64,000 bases of DNA from JBBQZO01 sp038207625 (GTDB lineage: Bacteria > Pseudomonadota > Gammaproteobacteria > Burkholderiales > Burkholderiaceae_D), in the NCBI GenBank assembly GCA_038207625.1, contig JBBQZO010000022.1, positions 39,969 to 103,968 of the forward strand. The letters are read 5' to 3'. Position 1 is the stretch's first letter; every line of letters begins with the position of its first letter. The notes beneath the pieces were generated by a model. That model searched no databases, was not told the DNA's origin, and was given only the letters and a program-made list of their open reading frames with translations. Shown here piece after piece: positions 8,222 through 16,113 of this stretch. The position numbers and the translations under genes were made by a program.

Positions 8222-10615
8222 TCATCCTTCCAGCAACTTGGCGGCGACCTGCTGCGCCGTCAGGCCGTCGCTGGCGGCGGCCAGCTGGCGTTCGCGTTCC
8301 AGGTTGCGTTCGAGCTGGGCCTTGCCGGCCACATACTGCTGCGGCCAGGCGATGTCCGTGTAACCGAGTTTGGCCACTTCGTTCAAGGTCCAGGCCGGAT
8401 TGGCCAGATGCGGGCGCGCCACCGCGCACAGGTCGGCCCGGCCGGATGCGATGATGCTGTTGGCGTGGTCCGCTTGGTAAATCGAGCCGACGGCGATGGT
8501 CGCAATGCCCGCCTCGTTGCGGATGCGGTCGGAGAAAGGGGTCTGGAACATGCGTCCGAACACTGGCTTTTCCTTCTTGCTGACCTGCCCGGACGAGCAG
8601 TCGATCATGTCCGCCCCAAGCGCCTTGAACAGGCGCGCGATCTGCACCGCGTCGTCGGGCGTGATGCCGCCATCGACCCAGTCGTGCGCGGACAGGCGCA
8701 CGCTGATCGGTTTGTCGGCCGGCCACACGGCGCGCACGGCGGCAAACACCTCGAGCGGATAGCGGCAGCGGTTTTCCAGGCTGCCGCCGTACGCGTCGCC
8801 GCGCAAGTTGGTCAGCGGCGAGATGAAGCTCGACAGCAGGTAGCCGTGCGCGCAATGCAGTTCCAGCCAGTCGAAGCCGGCCTGCGCCGCCTGCTCGGTG
8901 GCGCGCACGAAGTCGGCCTTGATGCGCGCCATGTCGTCGGCGCTGGCCGCGCGCGCCAGTTGCGACACGCCGTCAATGTATTGTTGTTCGGAGGCCGACA
9001 CCAGCGGCCAATTGCCGTGCGCCAGCGGCAGGTCGATGCCGTCCCAGGCGCGCCGGGTCGAGCCCTTGGCGCCGGCGTGCCCGATCTGGATCGCGATCTT
9101 CGCGTCCGTGCTGGCATGCACAAAATCGACGATACGCTTCCACGCCACCGTGTGCGCCGGCGCATACAGGCCCGGGCAGCCGGGCGTGATGCGCGCGTCG
9201 GCCGACACGCACGTCATTTCGGCGAACACCAGCGCCGCGCCGCCCATCGCGCGACTGCCCAGGTGGGCCAGGTGGTAGTCACCGGCCACGCCGTCGATGG
9301 CAGAATACTGCGCCATTGGCGAAACGACGATACGGTTCTTCAACACCGTCTCGCGCAATTTGAATGGCGTGAGCATCGGCAGCATCGGTTTCGTGGTGGC
9401 CGGCAGCGCCAACCCTGCCTGCGCGCATGCGCGTTCGGCGATCCAGTTTTCGAAGTGTGCGACATAGGCCGGATCGCGTGCGCGCAGGTTCTCGTGCGAC
9501 AGGCGCTGACTGCGCGTGAGCATCGAGTAGGCGAACTGCTCGGCCTCCATGCTGGTATAGCGCTGCACGTTTTCGAACCATTCCATCGAATTGCGCGCCG
9601 CGCTTTGCAGTTTGATCACCTCGATCGCGCGTACCGCCTGGTAGGCGTCGAGCACCTTGTCGATGCCCACCACGCCGTACTGCCAGAAGCAGCGCGCCAG
9701 CTCGATCGCGTCCTCCAGCGCCAGCTTGGTGCCCGAGCCGATCGAAAAGTGCGCGGTGTGCGCGGCGTCGCCCATCAGCACCACCGGCACGCGCTTGCCC
9801 TTGATGTCGTTCCAATGCACCCAGTTGTGGCAGATGATGCGCGGGAATCTGATCCAGTTGGCCGAACCGCGCAAGTGCGCGGCGTTGCTCATCAAGGCGT
9901 GGCCATCGAGGTGGCGGGCGAACAGGTGCTCGCAAAACTGCTGTGACTCCTCCTGGCTCATCGCGTCCAGGCCCGACTTGTGCCATACCTCTTCGGGCGT
10001 CTCGATGATGAAGGTCGAAGTGTCGCCGTCGAACTGGTAGATATGGGCCTGGAACCAGCCATGCTCGGTCTGCTCGAACGCGAACGTGAAGGCGTCGAAT
10101 TTTTTCTTGGTGCCGAGCCAGACGAACCGGCATTTGCGCGTATCGATGTCGGGCTCGAAACTGTCGGCGTAGCGGGTGCGGATCGGGCTATTCAGACCGT
10201 CGCAGGCGATCACCAGATCGGCGTCGTATTCGATGGCGATGGCCTGGTCGTCCGTGACGTCGGTCTCGAACACCAGCCGCACTTCCAGCTCTTCGCAGCG
10301 GCGCTGCAAGATATTGAGCAGACGCTTGCGCCCGATGCCGCAAAAGCCGTGCCCGCCCGAGCTCACGCTGTGCCCCTTGAAATGAACGTTGATGTCGTCC
10401 CAATGATTAAAGGACTGCAAAATCGTGCGCGCGCTCGGCTCGTCGGCGTTGACCAGGTTGCCCAGCGTCTGATCGGAAAACACCACCCCCCAGCCGAAGG
10501 TGTCATACGGGCGGTTGCGCTCGATCACGGTCAGCGTGTGGCCGGGATTTTGCTTTTTCATCAGCAAGGCAAAATACAGGCCCGCCGGGCCGCCCCCTAT
10601 GCACACGATGTTCAT
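8222..10615 (-). CDS. Bifunctional anthraniloyl-CoA/salicylyl-CoA monooxygenase fused to an OYE-type reductase
   Basis: This 797-residue protein fuses two enzymes. Residues 1 to about 385 are a flavin monooxygenase with the FAD motif IVCIGGGPAGLYFALL and the second FAD motif GDAAHTAHFSIGSG. Residues from about 390 to the end are an old-yellow-enzyme barrel (NRIVVSPMAQYSA, then HCAHGYLLSSF and ISVRLSAHDWVDGG). This architecture is that of salicylyl-CoA 5-hydroxylase and of 2-aminobenzoyl-CoA monooxygenase/reductase, which hydroxylates and then reduces the ring. RidA in the operon tilts me to the aminobenzoyl form. The ATG at 10615 follows GAGGAA; an in-frame ATG 36 bases upstream has no ribosome site. 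It is the first gene of the minus-strand operon. Confidence 0.93.
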   Translation of the reverse strand: MNIVCIGGGPAGLYFALLMKKQNPGHTLTVIERNRPYDTFGWGVVFSDQTLGNLVNADEPSARTILQSFNHWDDINVHFKGHSVSSGGHGFCGIGRKRLLNILQRRCEELEVRLVFETDVTDDQAIAIEYDADLVIACDGLNSPIRTRYADSFEPDIDTRKCRFVWLGTKKKFDAFTFAFEQTEHGWFQAHIYQFDGDTSTFIIETPEEVWHKSGLDAMSQEESQQFCEHLFARHLDGHALMSNAAHLRGSANWIRFPRIICHNWVHWNDIKGKRVPVVLMGDAAHTAHFSIGSGTKLALEDAIELARCFWQYGVVGIDKVLDAYQAVRAIEVIKLQSAARNSMEWFENVQRYTSMEAEQFAYSMLTRSQRLSHENLRARDPAYVAHFENWIAERACAQAGLALPATTKPMLPMLTPFKLRETVLKNRIVVSPMAQYSAIDGVAGDYHLAHLGSRAMGGAALVFAEMTCVSADARITPGCPGLYAPAHTVAWKRIVDFVHASTDAKIAIQIGHAGAKGSTRRAWDGIDLPLAHGNWPLVSASEQQYIDGVSQLARAASADDMARIKADFVRATEQAAQAGFDWLELHCAHGYLLSSFISPLTNLRGDAYGGSLENRCRYPLEVFAAVRAVWPADKPISVRLSAHDWVDGGITPDDAVQIARLFKALGADMIDCSSGQVSKKEKPVFGRMFQTPFSDRIRNEAGIATIAVGSIYQADHANSIIASGRADLCAVARPHLANPAWTLNEVAKLGYTDIAWPQQYVAGKAQLERNLERERQLAAASDGLTAQQVAAKLLEG

Positions 10616-10711
10616 GGCCGTTCCTCGTTCTGTGGTCGCGATGCGCGTCACGCTGATGGTCGCGTCGGCGCGCTATTTAATTCCGCCAGGATTGCTTGCA
10701 ACTGGGTCTGG

Positions 10712-10740
10712 TTGAGGTAGTATATTACACGACTAAATAT
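10712..10740 (+). promoter_or_regulatory. Candidate sigma-70 promoter of the LIV-type transporter operon
   Basis: TTGAGG (10712-10717), 17 bases, AAATAT (10735-10740), 30 bases upstream of the livH start. It overlaps the minus-strand promoter of the catabolic operon. Confidence 0.55.
10722..10740. promoter_or_regulatory. Possible MarR operator between divergent promoters
   Basis: An inverted repeat ATATT-N9-AATAT covers the -10 regions of both divergent promoters, a position where the MarR protein of the operon could shut both. The arms are only 5 bases in AT-rich DNA, so this is weak evidence. Confidence 0.35.
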
Positions 10741-10752
10741 TTTATATGTCAA
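10724..10752 (-). promoter_or_regulatory. Candidate strong sigma-70 promoter of the aromatic catabolism operon
   Basis: Read on the minus strand: TTGACA (10752-10747), 17 bases, TGTAAT (10729-10724). Only one position of the two hexamers departs from consensus. It lies 108 bases upstream of the monooxygenase start. Confidence 0.7.
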
Positions 10753-10770
10753 GGACTTCAAAAGGCGCGC

Positions 10771-11691
10771 ATGGCAGCGACATTCATCATTGAAAACCTG
10801 CTCAACGGCGTGCAGTTCGGCCTGATGCTGTTCCTGCTCGCCGCCGGGCTGACGCTGGTGTTCGGGATCATGGACTTCATCAATCTTGCGCACGGCTCGC
10901 TGTATATGCTGGGCGCGTATTTCGCCGCCACCTTCGGCGCGCTGACCGGCTCCTACTGGCTCGGTTTGTTGTTGGCCACGCTGGCCACCGCCGCGCTGGG
11001 CGCACTGCTGGAAATGACGCTGCTGCGCCGCCTGTATCAGCGCGACCACCTGGCGCAGGTATTGGCCACGTTTGCGCTGATCCTCATCGCTAACGAAAGC
11101 GTGCGCATGATCTGGGGCGCGCAGCCGCTGACGCTGAACACACCGCCGGTATTTTCGCAGCCCGTCGAGCTGATGCCAGGTTTCTTCTATTCGTCGTTCC
11201 GGCTGTTCATCATCGCCAGCGGCCTGGCCGTGGCCGGCGCGCTGTACCTGATCGTCGTCAAGACCCGCCTTGGCATGCTGGTGCGCGCAGGCGCCTCGAA
11301 CCGCGAGATGGCGCTGGCGATGGGGGTCAACATCAAGCTCGTGTTCACGCTGCTGTTTGCCTTCGGCGCGGCGCTGTGCGCGCTGGCCGGCACGCTGCTC
11401 GGCTCGATTCTGGCGGTGCAGGTGGGCATGGGCGAGAGCATCCTGATCCTCGCCTTCGTCGTCGTCGTCATCGGCGGCATCGGCTCGGTGCGCGGTGCGC
11501 TGGTCGGCGCGCTGCTGGTCGGTATTGTCGACACGCTCAGCCGCGCGATGCTGCCGGGGGCGCTGAAGCTGATGATGCCACCCGAGATGGCCGCCAGCGT
11601 CGGCCCCGCCACAGCCGCCATCCTGATCTACGTGCTGATGGCAGCGGTGCTGTTTTTCAAACCGCAGGGCTTGTTCCCTGCACGCGGCTAA
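10771..11691 (+). CDS. livH: Branched-chain amino acid type ABC transporter permease (LivH)
   Basis: A 306-residue inner-membrane permease with about eight hydrophobic segments and the LivH signatures GLTLVFGIMDFINLAHGS at the N-terminus and AFVVVVIGGIGSVRGALVGA in the C-terminal half. The ATG at 10771 follows AAAGG; longer readings to 10696 run through the promoter. LIV-type systems next to aromatic CoA clusters often import the aromatic acid, so the substrate may be anthranilate or a related benzoate rather than an amino acid. Four genes (permease, permease, ATPase, ATPase) follow with short gaps or overlaps, but no binding protein is in the operon. Confidence 0.92.
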   Translation: MAATFIIENLLNGVQFGLMLFLLAAGLTLVFGIMDFINLAHGSLYMLGAYFAATFGALTGSYWLGLLLATLATAALGALLEMTLLRRLYQRDHLAQVLATFALILIANESVRMIWGAQPLTLNTPPVFSQPVELMPGFFYSSFRLFIIASGLAVAGALYLIVVKTRLGMLVRAGASNREMALAMGVNIKLVFTLLFAFGAALCALAGTLLGSILAVQVGMGESILILAFVVVVIGGIGSVRGALVGALLVGIVDTLSRAMLPGALKLMMPPEMAASVGPATAAILIYVLMAAVLFFKPQGLFPARG

Positions 11692-11702
11692 GGAAGCTCG
11701 TC

Positions 11703-12656
11703 ATGCTCAGCAACATGCACCACCGATTGTCGCCCTTGCCGGTCGCGCTGCTGCTGGCGTTGACACTGGCGTTTCCGCTGGCGGCCAACGCGCTGGGACA
11801 GCAGTTCTATGTCGGCATGGTGTGCCGCCTGATGATTTTTGCGCTCGCTGCCAGCAGCCTGAACCTCATTCTCGGTTTCGGCGGCATGGTCAGCCTGGGT
11901 CACGCCGCGTATTTCGGCGCGGGCGCCTACACGGTCGGCATCCTGATGCAGCACGGCGTGCTGTCGGCCTGGGTCAGCTGGCCGGCGGCGATGCTGGTCG
12001 GCGCCGTGCTGGCCGCCCTGATCGGACTGGTTTCGCTGCGCACCAAGGGCGTCTACTTCATCATGATCACGCTGGCCTTCGCACAGATGGTCTACTACCT
12101 GTTCATCGGCCTGAAAGCCTACGGCGGCGACGACGGTCTGAGTCTGGCGCAGCGTTCCACGCTTGGCCTGGACCTGTCCTCCGACACGGTGTTTTACTAC
12201 GTGGTGCTCGCCGTGCTGGTGGGCGCGCTGGTGCTGCTATACCACGTGATCAACTCGCGCTTTGGCCGCGTGCTGCAGGCCACACGCGCCAACGAAGTGC
12301 GCATGGAGGCGATCGGCTACCCGGTGCTGCGTTATAAATTGGTGGCGTTCGTGCTGGCGGGCGCGCTGGCCAGCCTGGCCGGCGCGCTGCTGGCAAATCA
12401 AAACCTGATGGCCAGCCCGAGCCTGGTTCACTGGACCGAATCGGGCACGCTGATGGTGATGGTGATCCTGGGCGGCAGCGGCTACTTTTTCGGCGGCGTG
12501 ATCGGCGCTGCCGTGATGCTGACGCTGGAAGAAGTGCTGTCGGCGTACACGCTGCACTGGCAGCTGTTCCTCGGCTTGATTCTGCTGGCGGTGGTGCTGA
12601 TGCTGCCCAAAGGTCTGGCCAGCCTGTTTGAACGCAAGTCGGAGGGCCAAGCGTGA
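11703..12656 (+). CDS. livM: Branched-chain amino acid type ABC transporter permease (LivM)
   Basis: The 317-residue product is the second permease of the LIV-type importer, with the LivM hallmarks SLNLILGFGGMVSLGHAAYFGAGAY, GVYFIMITLAFAQM and GGSGYFFGGVIGAA (the last in the transporter coupling region). The ATG at 11703 follows AAGGAAG, 11 bases after the LivH stop. Its stop overlaps the start of the next gene by 4 bases (GTGA). Confidence 0.92.
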   Translation: MLSNMHHRLSPLPVALLLALTLAFPLAANALGQQFYVGMVCRLMIFALAASSLNLILGFGGMVSLGHAAYFGAGAYTVGILMQHGVLSAWVSWPAAMLVGAVLAALIGLVSLRTKGVYFIMITLAFAQMVYYLFIGLKAYGGDDGLSLAQRSTLGLDLSSDTVFYYVVLAVLVGALVLLYHVINSRFGRVLQATRANEVRMEAIGYPVLRYKLVAFVLAGALASLAGALLANQNLMASPSLVHWTESGTLMVMVILGGSGYFFGGVIGAAVMLTLEEVLSAYTLHWQLFLGLILLAVVLMLPKGLASLFERKSEGQA

Positions 12657-13414
12657 GCGCTCAAACCGAACTGCTGCAATTGAACGACCTGGTGAAACGC
12701 TACGGCGGCCTGGTCGCCACGGACAATTTGAATCTCACTGTCAGGCAAGGAGAAATCCACGCCATCATCGGCCCGAACGGCGCCGGCAAGACCACGCTGA
12801 TCCATCAGATTTCCGGCAGCATCGCGCCCAACGCCGGCAGCATCGTCTTCAATGGGCGCGACGTGACGGCTTTGACGATGCACGAGCGCGTCGCGATGGG
12901 CCTGGCGCGCTCCTACCAGATCACAAATATCTTCCAGGCCTATTCAGTGCTCGACAACGTCGCGCTGGCGGTGCAGGCGCGCAATGGCAGCAGCATGCGC
13001 TTCTGGCATGCGGTGGCCAGCGAGCGCACCATGTTTGACGAGGCGCGCGCAGTGTGCGAACGGGTTGGGTTGGGTGCGCGCATCGACGCCATCGCTGGCA
13101 ATCTGGCGCACGGCGAGCAACGCCAGCTGGAAGTGGGCCTGGCGCTGGCGACCCGCCCCAAGCTGCTGCTGCTCGACGAACCGATGGCCGGCATGGGGCC
13201 GAATGAATCGGCGCGCCTGATTCCTTTGATCCGCGCGCTGAAAGACGAGATCGGCGTGGTGCTGATCGAGCACGACATGGATGCTGTGTTCCAGCTGGCC
13301 GACCGTATTTCGGTGCTGGTGGCCGGGCGCATCATCGCCACCGGCACGCCGGAGCAGATCCGCTTTGACATCGCGGTCAAGCGCGCCTACCTGGGCGACG
13401 AGGTGGCTGCGTGA
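12653..13414 (+). CDS. livG: ABC transporter ATP-binding protein (LivG)
   Basis: A 253-residue ATPase with Walker A GPNGAGKTT, the LIV-type signature LAHGEQRQLEVGLAL, Walker B LLLLDEPMAGMGPNE and the switch His in EHDM. The start is a GTG that overlaps the LivM stop. The signature loop has LAHGE where most ABC proteins have LSGGQ, which is common in LivG. It energises the LivHM permease from the cytoplasm together with LivF. Confidence 0.92.
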   Translation: MSAQTELLQLNDLVKRYGGLVATDNLNLTVRQGEIHAIIGPNGAGKTTLIHQISGSIAPNAGSIVFNGRDVTALTMHERVAMGLARSYQITNIFQAYSVLDNVALAVQARNGSSMRFWHAVASERTMFDEARAVCERVGLGARIDAIAGNLAHGEQRQLEVGLALATRPKLLLLDEPMAGMGPNESARLIPLIRALKDEIGVVLIEHDMDAVFQLADRISVLVAGRIIATGTPEQIRFDIAVKRAYLGDEVAA

Positions 13415-14121
13415 GCGCATTGCTGCAAGTGGACCGGATCGAGGCGGCGTATGGCAGCAGCCAGGTGCTGTTCGGCGTCAGCCTGGACATCGCGCGCGGC
13501 GAAACGGCCACGCTGCTGGGGCGCAACGGCGTCGGCAAGACCACCACGCTGCGCGCCATTCTGGGCTTGACGCCGATCCGTGCCGGCGCGGTGCATTTTT
13601 GCGGCCAGCGCATCGATGGCGGCGCCACCGACCGGATCGCGCGCATGGGCATCGCCATCGTGCCGGAGGGGCGCCAGATTTTCCCCAACCTGACGGTGCG
13701 TGAAAACCTGGTGGCGTTTGCCGCCAACCGCAGCCAAAGCGCCGAACCGTGGACGCTGGCGCGCGTGCACGCGCTGTTCCCGCGATTGCGCGAACGGGGC
13801 GACAACATGGGCAACCAGCTATCCGGCGGCGAGCAGCAAATGTTGGCGATCGGGCGCGCGTTGATGACCAATCCGCATCTGCTGATTCTCGACGAGGCCA
13901 CTGAAGGCCTGTCGCCGCTGATTCGCGAAGAAATCTGGCATTGCCTGGCGCAGCTGCGCGAGCATGGCCAGACCATCCTGGTGATCGACAAATACGTCGA
14001 GCGCCTGCTGGGCCTGGCCGACCGCCACACCATCATCGAGCGCGGACAGGTGGTCTGGTCGGGCAGCAGCGCACAGCTGCGCGCCGCGCCCGACGTGTGG
14101 CAGCGCTACGTCGGCGTGTAA
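13411..14121 (+). CDS. livF: ABC transporter ATP-binding protein (LivF)
   Basis: A 236-residue ATPase with Walker A GRNGVGKTT, signature LSGGEQQMLAIGRAL and Walker B LLILDEATEGLSP. The switch region reads VIDKYVE, so the usual His is replaced by Lys or Tyr in the expected position, a common LivF variant. The GTG start overlaps the LivG stop by four bases. The last 19 bases of the gene, stop codon included, are repeated directly after it (14122-14140). Confidence 0.92.
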   Translation: MSALLQVDRIEAAYGSSQVLFGVSLDIARGETATLLGRNGVGKTTTLRAILGLTPIRAGAVHFCGQRIDGGATDRIARMGIAIVPEGRQIFPNLTVRENLVAFAANRSQSAEPWTLARVHALFPRLRERGDNMGNQLSGGEQQMLAIGRALMTNPHLLILDEATEGLSPLIREEIWHCLAQLREHGQTILVIDKYVERLLGLADRHTIIERGQVVWSGSSAQLRAAPDVWQRYVGV

Positions 14122-14140
14122 GCGCTACGTCGGCGTGTAA
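14103..14140. repeat. Perfect 19-base tandem duplication over the livF stop codon
   Basis: GCGCTACGTCGGCGTGTAA occurs at 14103-14121 and again at 14122-14140. The first copy encodes the last residues and stop of LivF, so the protein is unaltered; the second copy is untranslated. Confidence 0.95.
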
Positions 14141-14176
14141 GCGCTGCGGCGCTTTGGTGTATTGCGTCGGCTCGCC

Positions 14177-15172
14177 TTAGCGCGGCGCCACGTGCGCCAT
14201 CACGCCGTCCACGCCGCACGAAAATTTCATCGTGCCGGCACTGACCGCGTCGCCGGAGATCTTGACCTGGACCGGCTCGCCGTGTTCGCACGCGACCGCC
14301 ACATCAACCACGCCAGCTTTGCCGATCGCCTGCCCTTGCCGGCCAAGGAAGCGGGCCACACCGGCGGCGTCGGGTTTGAGTTGTCCGTAGTGGACCAGAT
14401 AGGCGCCGACCGGGCCGTTGGCGTTGCCGGTGACAGGATCTTCGTCAATACCGATGGCCGGCGCGAACATCCGGCCGTGCAGCAGCACCGGCGCGTCCTG
14501 CGCCGCGCTCGGATAACGCGCATCGTCCTGGTCGAGCGTGAACGCGAACACCCCTTTGCCGGACGGGCCCAGTTCTGCACTGACAGCCGTCAGCGCCGAC
14601 AAGTCAGGGTTCAGGTCGTTGAGCGTGGTGCGCCGTTTCAGCGGCACCATCACCTTCGGATGCCCGGTGCCGACCATCTGGATCGGCAGATCGGCGCGGA
14701 TATCGTCGTCGCAGATGCCAAGTGCCGCCACCAAGCGCGCGCGCCGGGGACCATCAACGACGTCCTCGAACTTCACCGCGCCCTGCGTCAGCGTCGGACG
14801 AACAATGCCGTCGACCATGTGTACATCGACCCGCAGTGTCCCCACCGTCCATTGCGGGTCGGTGTGCAGCAGCAGCGTTTGCGCTTGCGCGACATCGAGT
14901 TTGGCCGCCGCGTAGGCGTGAAATCCGGCGATGGTGGCATGGCCGCAGATCGGCACCTGGCTACCGTTCTTGGTAAAGTACAGCGCACTCAACTCGGTCA
15001 GCGTTTCGGGAACGATGAAAACGGTTTCCGAGGCGCCCACGCCGATGGCGATCTGGACCATCTGCGCGCGCGTCAGGGCGCGCGCGTCGAGCACCACACC
15101 GGCCCGATTGCCTTGCCCCGCCGTGCGGGTGAAGGCGTCAACAATCAACACTTCGCATTCATTTGTATTCAT
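14177..15172 (-). CDS. PhzF family isomerase/epimerase-like protein
   Basis: The 331-residue product has the DapF-like PhzF fold: N-terminal VDAFT, GNRAGVVLD, GVGASETVFIV with the conserved Glu used as acid/base in PhzF, and CGHATIAGFHA, with a second half carrying DPVTGNANGPVGAYLV. The ATG at 15172 follows AAGGA. PhzF itself isomerises a dihydro-hydroxyanthranilate in phenazine synthesis, but most family members have unknown substrates and there are no other phenazine genes here. It points toward the LIV operon on the other strand and so is not part of it. Confidence 0.88.
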   Translation of the reverse strand: MNTNECEVLIVDAFTRTAGQGNRAGVVLDARALTRAQMVQIAIGVGASETVFIVPETLTELSALYFTKNGSQVPICGHATIAGFHAYAAAKLDVAQAQTLLLHTDPQWTVGTLRVDVHMVDGIVRPTLTQGAVKFEDVVDGPRRARLVAALGICDDDIRADLPIQMVGTGHPKVMVPLKRRTTLNDLNPDLSALTAVSAELGPSGKGVFAFTLDQDDARYPSAAQDAPVLLHGRMFAPAIGIDEDPVTGNANGPVGAYLVHYGQLKPDAAGVARFLGRQGQAIGKAGVVDVAVACEHGEPVQVKISGDAVSAGTMKFSCGVDGVMAHVAPR

Positions 15173-15316
15173 TTTTTCCTTGGGCGGTGCGTCTGGCGCC
15201 GGTCCCGCATGGACGCGCGCGGCGGGCACTTTTCAGCGCAGCGATATCGTAGCATCGCCGGCGAATACCCGTTGGCGCACGCCGATTTCGGCCGCTGCCT
15301 GGCAGCACGGACGGGC

Positions 15317-15350
15317 AAAAAAAAGCCCGCAGATTTTCAGGTCGCGGGCT
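15317..15350 (-). terminator. Intrinsic terminator (minus strand)
   Basis: On the minus strand AGCCCGC pairs with GCGGGCT across a 13-base loop and is followed by eight T residues. It lies 118 bases past the end of the 15468-16064 gene and may end that operon, or may end a small RNA encoded between them. Confidence 0.8.
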
Positions 15351-15467
15351 AAGTCCAATCTCCTGAGGGGATGACTGGAGGGAAGAGACAGGGCAGATGA
15401 TATGCCACGAAAGCTACAACACGATGACATCCCATGCGATGCGCGTGTCGACGCCGCGCGCCGTTCT

Positions 15468-16064
15468 TCATGGTGCGTTTGGCGCTGCGTTCAATTCGGG
15501 ATGATCGTGCTTTAACTGCGTCTGCATCGCCTCCAGGCGTTTGATCTTGTCCTGCACGACGGCGATCTTGTCGGGCGCGATGCCAAGCTCGATGCCGCGC
15601 GCCACGTCCGCCTTCAGGCGCGGCACTTCCAGCTCCGCCTGCTGCACGAACGATGAATACAAGCGCATGTTCTGGCGCGCCTCATAGCGTTGGTAAGCCT
15701 GTGGGTCGGCCAGTTCAGCCGCTGCGGCCGCTTGCGGCGCCTGCGTATCGCGCGCGATGGGCGGCGTGCGCGCATCGCCGTCGCGCGTGTCGACCAGGCT
15801 TTGCGTGGCCGACATCTGAAAACCGACCGGCAGCAGCGGCACGCGCTTGAGTTCCTCCGGTTTGGATTCGGCATTGGCGAGTGACGAGAACCAGCCGCCC
15901 GCCGCAGCGCCAAGCAACTGGTGCTGCTTGCTCGCGTCGGCACCAGCACCAGCACCAGCACCAGCATTTTGCATTGCTGCTGACGCGTCCGACGTGTTTG
16001 GCCACAGCTGCCAAGCCGCCAGTGCGCACAGCAGCCCAGCGCCGGCCATGATCATTTTTCGCAT
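15468..16064 (-). CDS. Membrane-anchored hypothetical protein of the export operon
   Basis: A 198-residue protein with a single N-terminal hydrophobic segment (AGAGLLCALAAWQLW), a short Ala-Gly repeat encoded by about four copies of a 6-base unit (near 15941-15965), a disordered linker and a C-terminal helical part rich in charged residues (about residues 120-190). I recognise no family. The order of an anchor, a flexible linker and a helical periplasmic domain recalls steric foldases such as lipase chaperones, but no sequence motif proves it. It is last in an operon with a parvulin isomerase and a secreted phospholipase-like protein. Confidence 0.75.
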   Translation of the reverse strand: MRKMIMAGAGLLCALAAWQLWPNTSDASAAMQNAGAGAGAGADASKQHQLLGAAAGGWFSSLANAESKPEELKRVPLLPVGFQMSATQSLVDTRDGDARTPPIARDTQAPQAAAAAELADPQAYQRYEARQNMRLYSSFVQQAELEVPRLKADVARGIELGIAPDKIAVVQDKIKRLEAMQTQLKHDHPELNAAPNAP

Positions 16065-16113
16065 GCGTGTTCTCCTTCAGAAGGATAGATAGGCAAACCT
16101 GGCCAGTGCGCTC

